Of a DNA stretch of 64,000 nt, positions 59,948 through 64,000 are shown in pieces. How positions within the stretch are numbered: the stretch's first letter is position 1; the number at the start of each line of letters is the position of its first letter. A model generated the notes under the pieces. That model was given only the letters and a program-made list of their open reading frames with translations. It did no database searches and was not told the DNA's origin. The DNA lies in NCBI GenBank assembly GCA_903918755.1, contig CAIXFN010000034.1, positions 1-64,000 of the forward strand. The letters are read 5' to 3'. The position numbers and the translations under genes were made by a program. The stretch comes from an uncultured Pedosphaera sp. (GTDB lineage Bacteria; Verrucomicrobiota; Verrucomicrobiia; Limisphaerales; Pedosphaeraceae).

Positions 59948-62140
59948 ATGAGCGCCAAACATCAATGGAAGTTTTTCCGTGCGGGCGGATTCGCCCAAGT
60001 GCGATTGGAAACCGGGGCCGACCTCATGGCCTTGGACGAACTCGATCAAAAACTGTGGGTGGCGCTGGCCTGCCCCACCAAGGGCCTGGAATTTGACGCT
60101 CGCACCCTCCAATTAATCGACGCGGACAAAGATGGTCGGATCCGGGCGCCGGACATTCTGGCGGCCGTGAAATGGGCCGGCGGGATGCTCAAAAATCCGG
60201 ATGATTTGCTCCAGTCCGCCCCCGCCCTGCCGCTCAAGGCAATCAATGATGCCACGCCGGAAGGCCGGGACTTGCTCGCCTCGGCCCGGGAGATCCTGAA
60301 AAATCTGGGTAAAACCGGCTCCGATTCGATCACCATCGAGGACACCGGCGACACGGTCAAAATCTTCGCCCAAACGAAATTCAACGGTGACGGCGTGGTG
60401 CCCGCCACGGCCGGGGCGGATGCCGCCACCACGCAAATGATCACCGACCTCATCGCCTGCGTGGGAGCGGTGCCGGACCGCAGCGGCCAGCCGGGGATTG
60501 ACCAGGTCAAAGCCGACTTGTTCTTCGCGGAAGCCCAGGCATTCTCCGATTGGTGGCGCGTCCGCGAGAACGATCCCGCCCTGGCCCCGCTCGGCGCCGC
60601 CACGGATGCCGCCGCCGCCGCCGTCCGCGCGATCAAGGCCAAGATCGATGATTATTTCGCCCGCTGCCGGCTGGCCGCTTTTGATCCCCGGGCCGTGGTG
60701 GCCTTGAACCATGTGGAAACCGATTACCTGGCGGTGCTGGCCAAGGACCTGAGCATCACGGCGGCGGAAATCGCCGGGTTCCCCCTGGCCCGAATCGAAG
60801 CCGGCAAACCTTTGGCGCTGGGCGAAGGCGTCAACCCCGCCTGGATCAATGCGCTCACGACGCTTAAAACGGACGCCCTCACCCCCCTCTTGGGCGAACG
60901 GACCACCCTCACTTACGAGGATTGGACGGCGGTGAACACCCGACTGGCCGCCCATGAGACCTGGCGGGCCGCCAAAGCCGGCGCCAAAGTGGAGGGCCTC
61001 GGCCTCGCCCGGGTGCGGGCAATTCTGGCCGCCGGCGCGGCGGCAACCATCAACGACCTGATCGCCCAGGATAAAGCCCTGGAGCCCGCCGCCAACGCCA
61101 TTGCCGCGGTGGAAAAATTGGTGCGCTATCACCGCGACCTCTACCATTTGCTGAATAATTTTGTTTCATTCCGCGATTTTTACCGGCGCAAGGACAAGGC
61201 CATTTTCCAAGCCGGCCGGCTGTTCCTTGACCAGCGGAGTTGCGATCTGTGCCTGACGGTGGAGGATGCGGCCCGGCACGGTTCCATGGCCGCCATGTCC
61301 GGCACGTACCTGGCTTATTGCGACTGCACCCGCATCGCCACCGGTGAGAAGCGCCAGATTGTCGCCGCGTTCACCGACGGCGACTCAGACAATCTCATGG
61401 TGGGCCGCAACGGCGTATTCTACGATCGGAAAGGCGCGGATTGGGACGCCACCATCACCAAGATCATCGACAGCCCCATCAGCCTGGCCCAGGCCTTCTG
61501 GTCACCGTACAAGAAACTGGTCCGCCTGGTGGAAGAGCAAATCGCCAAACGGGCCGGTGCCGCCGAAGCCGCCGTCCATGGCCAACTGGCGGTAACCGCC
61601 CAGAAAGCTGCGGAACTCGACAAGCTCAAGCCCGTGCCGCCGAAGGAGAAGATCGATCCCGGCACCCTCGCCGCCATCGGCATCGTGGCCAGCACGCTGG
61701 TGGGGGCCATCACCACGGTCTTCGGGATCATTTTCGGGCTGGCCTGGTGGAAAATCCCCCTCGCCTTTGTGGCCATCGTCCTGGCGATTTCCACGCCCTC
61801 CATGATCATCGCCGCCCTCAAACTGCGGAAACGCAACCTGGGCCCCCTGCTGGATGCCAATGGTTGGGCCGTGAATGCCCGGGCACGTATCAACGTGCCC
61901 TTCGGCCGCTCCCTCACCCAGGTGGGCGTCATCCCCGTGGGCGCGCATCTGGACGCCGTGGACCCGTTTGCGGACAAGAAGTCGGGTCGCAAATGGGGCG
62001 TCGCTCTGGTCCTCGTGGCCCTGGCAGCGGTGGCCATCTATTTCAGCTGGCCAGCCAGCTCGCCGGATTCCAAAACGGACGCCCGTCCGGGAAGCGGTGC
62101 CACGAATGCCGTGACGAACGCGGTTGCCCCCGCCAAGTAA
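59948..62140 (+). CDS. large EF-hand and two-helix membrane protein
   Basis: The product is 730 residues. Near the start it has a canonical calcium-binding loop DADKDGRIRAPD. A long soluble helical body follows, including AAMSGTYLAYCDCTRIATGE, IVAAFTDGDSDNLMVGRNG and VFYDRKGADWDATITKI. Transmembrane segments include LAAIGIVASTLVGAITTVFG, IIFGLAWWKIPLAFVAIVL and WGVALVLVALAAVAIYFSW. No signal peptide. The family is unnamed; proteins of this layout occur in Verrucomicrobiota and Planctomycetota. Function unknown. The gene ends shortly before a strong hairpin terminator. Confidence 0.8.
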   Translation: MSAKHQWKFFRAGGFAQVRLETGADLMALDELDQKLWVALACPTKGLEFDARTLQLIDADKDGRIRAPDILAAVKWAGGMLKNPDDLLQSAPALPLKAINDATPEGRDLLASAREILKNLGKTGSDSITIEDTGDTVKIFAQTKFNGDGVVPATAGADAATTQMITDLIACVGAVPDRSGQPGIDQVKADLFFAEAQAFSDWWRVRENDPALAPLGAATDAAAAAVRAIKAKIDDYFARCRLAAFDPRAVVALNHVETDYLAVLAKDLSITAAEIAGFPLARIEAGKPLALGEGVNPAWINALTTLKTDALTPLLGERTTLTYEDWTAVNTRLAAHETWRAAKAGAKVEGLGLARVRAILAAGAAATINDLIAQDKALEPAANAIAAVEKLVRYHRDLYHLLNNFVSFRDFYRRKDKAIFQAGRLFLDQRSCDLCLTVEDAARHGSMAAMSGTYLAYCDCTRIATGEKRQIVAAFTDGDSDNLMVGRNGVFYDRKGADWDATITKIIDSPISLAQAFWSPYKKLVRLVEEQIAKRAGAAEAAVHGQLAVTAQKAAELDKLKPVPPKEKIDPGTLAAIGIVASTLVGAITTVFGIIFGLAWWKIPLAFVAIVLAISTPSMIIAALKLRKRNLGPLLDANGWAVNARARINVPFGRSLTQVGVIPVGAHLDAVDPFADKKSGRKWGVALVLVALAAVAIYFSWPASSPDSKTDARPGSGATNAVTNAVAPAK

Positions 62141-62159
62141 GCCCGTCGCAGAAAAAAGC

Positions 62160-62190
62160 AACGGCCGGAAAGCAAAACTTTCCGGCCGTT
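62160..62190. terminator. strong bidirectional terminator hairpin
   Basis: A perfect 13-bp stem (AACGGCCGGAAAG at 62160-62172, CTTTCCGGCCGTT at 62178-62190) closes a CAAAA loop. On the minus strand it is followed by GCTTTTTTC, a classical T run; on the plus strand by GTTGTTATTT. It separates two convergent genes and should stop transcription from both. Confidence 0.85.
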
Positions 62191-62228
62191 GTTGTTATTT
62201 ACTTACTTTCCGTGACGCGCGGCGCGGC

Positions 62229-64000
62229 TCAGCGCACGGCGCGATAGAACTTCTTGGCCGCCGCGGTGGCACTGACCGTCAGGGGCGAACTCGCGGCTAC
62301 ATTGGTGTAGGGTCCGGAGACGTTGTCCGCCGATTGCAGGGTGCCGGTCCAGGTCACTGTGATGCCGCCGTTGGCACTGCGCACCGCGCTCACCACCGGC
62401 GTATAGCCCGGGGGCGCCAGCGGGTGCTGGAAGTCCACATACACGAAGTTGAATTCGCCGTCACGCAGCGCTTCCACACCGTCCACGGTCCCGGTTAGAT
62501 CGGGCTGGAGGAAGCGGGACTCGATGATGAACGCGTTCGCGGGGGTGTTGGTGCCGCCAAACTCATAGGAGAGCAGGCTGGTATCCACCACGTTGGTGTA
62601 ACCGGCGGGTTGCTGCGCCAGGTAGCCGGTGTTCTGAATCAACAGCATGCCGGTGGCATCGCTCTTGCCGGGGATGGTAACGGCATAACGGCCTTTGGAC
62701 AGGTGTTGAACCGTGAAGTTGCCCGCGCCCTTGATCGTCGCCCCGTTGGTGGCGATATGGCCGCCGATCAGGTTCTCGGAATTATAGGGCACATAGAGGA
62801 ACGAGAAGCTGCGACCCGCATCACCACCGGAAGTGGCGTAAATCGTGGGGTCGTTTTTGCTCGTCTCGATGTCGCGCACCGCCACATACCAACCGGAGCC
62901 GTCCGGCAGCGGGGCGTTGTTGGCGAACGGACCACGGATGCTGTTGTTTTCGTCGTTGCCGACGGTGAAGAGAATGCCGTCGGTAAGGGAATTCACGCCC
63001 GGCAGGCGGAACTGGGCCAAACCGGCGAAGGTGCCATCCTGGTACGGATCAAGCCACGTCAGGAGGAATTGGGGGGAATTGTACATCGACTGGCCTTGCT
63101 GGATGTGGCCGTTCGAGTCGTATGGGTAGGTGATGCCCGACAACGCCGCGCCGCTTTGGGTCCCATAGCCGTTGCCGAATTTCCATTGGGGCGAGCCATC
63201 GGCCGCGGGATTATCGAAGTAGCCGGCTTTCCAACCCATTTCGTAAGGAAAGTAGGCGATGGAAATGGGCAGGGCGGCGCGTTGCAGGCCGCCGGAGGCG
63301 GGGCCGCCCGGCAGAGTGGGACTGGTGGGGCTATCGCCGGTCACGAGTTTGGTGTGGCGGGTGTAGAAAAAGCCGGACCGGAAGTGACCGCCGATCATGT
63401 CGTAAGCCAGGGAGCTCGTGCCATTGTCCAGTTGCATGTAGGTCGCGGCATGGAAGGCCGGGCTGCCGTCATTCCAGGCGGCGCCGTTCTTGTGGACGGT
63501 GGACATGGCGAAACCATGGGTCGGGGTCGGCGCCCAGGCCTGGGAGCCAGCGACGTCCAGGCCACCGGAGCCGTAGCGTTCCCGGTTGGGGTTGCTGTAG
63601 GGCCCGAGGTTTTGGTTGGCCGCCACGGGATCACGGGGGCTCAGCTCAAAGTCGAACGCACCCAGTTGGTAGCGCGGCACGGAGAAACCCACCGCGGTTT
63701 CCTGCGTGACGAAGTCCACGATTTCATCGCGGGACACGCTGCCGAAGCCGCCGTTGTTCCAAACAATGGGCGAAGGGGAACCCTGGTCGGCTTGCCGGGT
63801 GTTGCCCGGGTAACCCAGACCGTCCGCCGGGAGGCTGACGTAGAAATTCACCGCGGCCACTTGTTTGTCGGGGAACGCGCCGGGAGCATTCGTGGGATCA
63901 ACCAGCACCCCGTTGGCGGAGGGTAGGCTGGCCAGGGCGGGCGTGGGACCATAGTCAGAGTAGGTCGCGCTGACCGTATGGGTCGTATCGGCGATATCGT
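62229..64000 (-). CDS. large secreted protein, 5' end beyond the window
   Basis: About 590 C-terminal residues are visible; the frame is still open at the window edge (upstream residues read HTVSATYSDYGPTPALA). The sequence is Gly/Asn/Tyr-rich with repeated strand motifs (VNFYVSLPADGLGYPGNTR, GWYVAVRDIETSKNDPTIYA, GGGDAGRSFSF-like stretches). It ends with a fibronectin-like segment (ITVTWTGTLQSADNVSGPYT) and FYRAVR, a common verrucomicrobial C-terminus. It could be an exported surface or extracellular enzyme; no catalytic motif was seen. Confidence 0.8.
   Translation of the reverse strand, partial: DIADTTHTVSATYSDYGPTPALASLPSANGVLVDPTNAPGAFPDKQVAAVNFYVSLPADGLGYPGNTRQADQGSPSPIVWNNGGFGSVSRDEIVDFVTQETAVGFSVPRYQLGAFDFELSPRDPVAANQNLGPYSNPNRERYGSGGLDVAGSQAWAPTPTHGFAMSTVHKNGAAWNDGSPAFHAATYMQLDNGTSSLAYDMIGGHFRSGFFYTRHTKLVTGDSPTSPTLPGGPASGGLQRAALPISIAYFPYEMGWKAGYFDNPAADGSPQWKFGNGYGTQSGAALSGITYPYDSNGHIQQGQSMYNSPQFLLTWLDPYQDGTFAGLAQFRLPGVNSLTDGILFTVGNDENNSIRGPFANNAPLPDGSGWYVAVRDIETSKNDPTIYATSGGDAGRSFSFLYVPYNSENLIGGHIATNGATIKGAGNFTVQHLSKGRYAVTIPGKSDATGMLLIQNTGYLAQQPAGYTNVVDTSLLSYEFGGTNTPANAFIIESRFLQPDLTGTVDGVEALRDGEFNFVYVDFQHPLAPPGYTPVVSAVRSANGGITVTWTGTLQSADNVSGPYTNVAASSPLTVSATAAAKKFYRAVR

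Noticed and set aside
1-64000. CRISPR arrays, tRNA or rRNA genes and intact insertion sequences
   Set aside because: No regularly spaced repeats, cloverleaf-like segments, rRNA motifs or transposase with terminal repeats were recognised by eye; a tRNA scan and IS search would be needed to exclude short or decayed copies.

Overview
The window is GC-rich, densely coded DNA from what looks like a free-living member of the Verrucomicrobiota (Limisphaerales/Pedosphaera-like). The evidence is familial: secreted beta-propeller and PQQ-like repeat proteins, C-termini ending in an FYRA-type motif, Ig-like/TSP3/LamG secreted giants, the archaeal-type phosphoglycerate mutase, RND efflux operons and weak Shine-Dalgarno sequences. 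No rRNA, tRNA, CRISPR array, intact insertion sequence or origin was recognised by eye.

Layout. 0-3.6 kb: a 5'-truncated hybrid histidine kinase, a DUF4185-type propeller and a clan-A-like glycoside hydrolase. 3.6-7.5 kb: a BNR-repeat propeller, a TSUP-family exporter, a LolA-like lipoprotein-sorting homologue and an alpha/beta hydrolase. 7.5-11.5 kb: Lon protease behind an Hsp20 chaperone, a one-helix membrane peptide and an SDR reductase. 11.5-13.3 kb: a gene-poor stretch with a probable decayed reading frame and one secreted protein. 13.3-20.9 kb: a leftward unit of two PQQ-like propellers, an MFS transporter with an odd coiled-coil insert and a CoA-ligase-like enzyme, divergent from a MarR regulator.

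20.9-28.5 kb is the most interesting metabolic locus. A leftward arm encodes an ArsM-like arsenite methyltransferase with four conserved cysteines, a TVP38 membrane protein and a mercuric-reductase-like flavoprotein. A rightward arm encodes a radical SAM enzyme, an FAD oxidoreductase and a metallophosphoesterase-like protein, all joined by ATGA overlaps. An AbrB/PIN toxin-antitoxin pair sits between the arms. I infer an organoarsenical (arsenosugar-like) pathway with a radical SAM enzyme that does not look like canonical ArsS.

28.6-33.4 kb: a DUF2167 protein, a zinc-ribbon membrane protein and an HtrA-like protease. The protease's 3' end is repeated 1.6 kb downstream, beyond an island holding a RelB-type antitoxin and a broken MazF. 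33.4-42 kb: a two-component system followed by an RND efflux operon (adaptor, RraA-like protein, RND pump, TolC-like channel). 42-50.2 kb: a lower-GC block with a 1677-residue LamG/RHS/LysM protein, its co-translated Gly-rich/Ig-like neighbour and a small membrane protein. 50.5-56.5 kb: a phosphate-type porin with a good promoter, several secreted or membrane proteins, and a nucleosidase-like enzyme coupled to a membrane propeller whose tandem paralogue survives as a fragment. 56.5-64 kb: a PolB-like exonuclease coupled to ApgM, a short ALDH-like protein lacking the catalytic half, a large EF-hand membrane protein, a strong bidirectional terminator and a secreted protein that runs off the end of the window.
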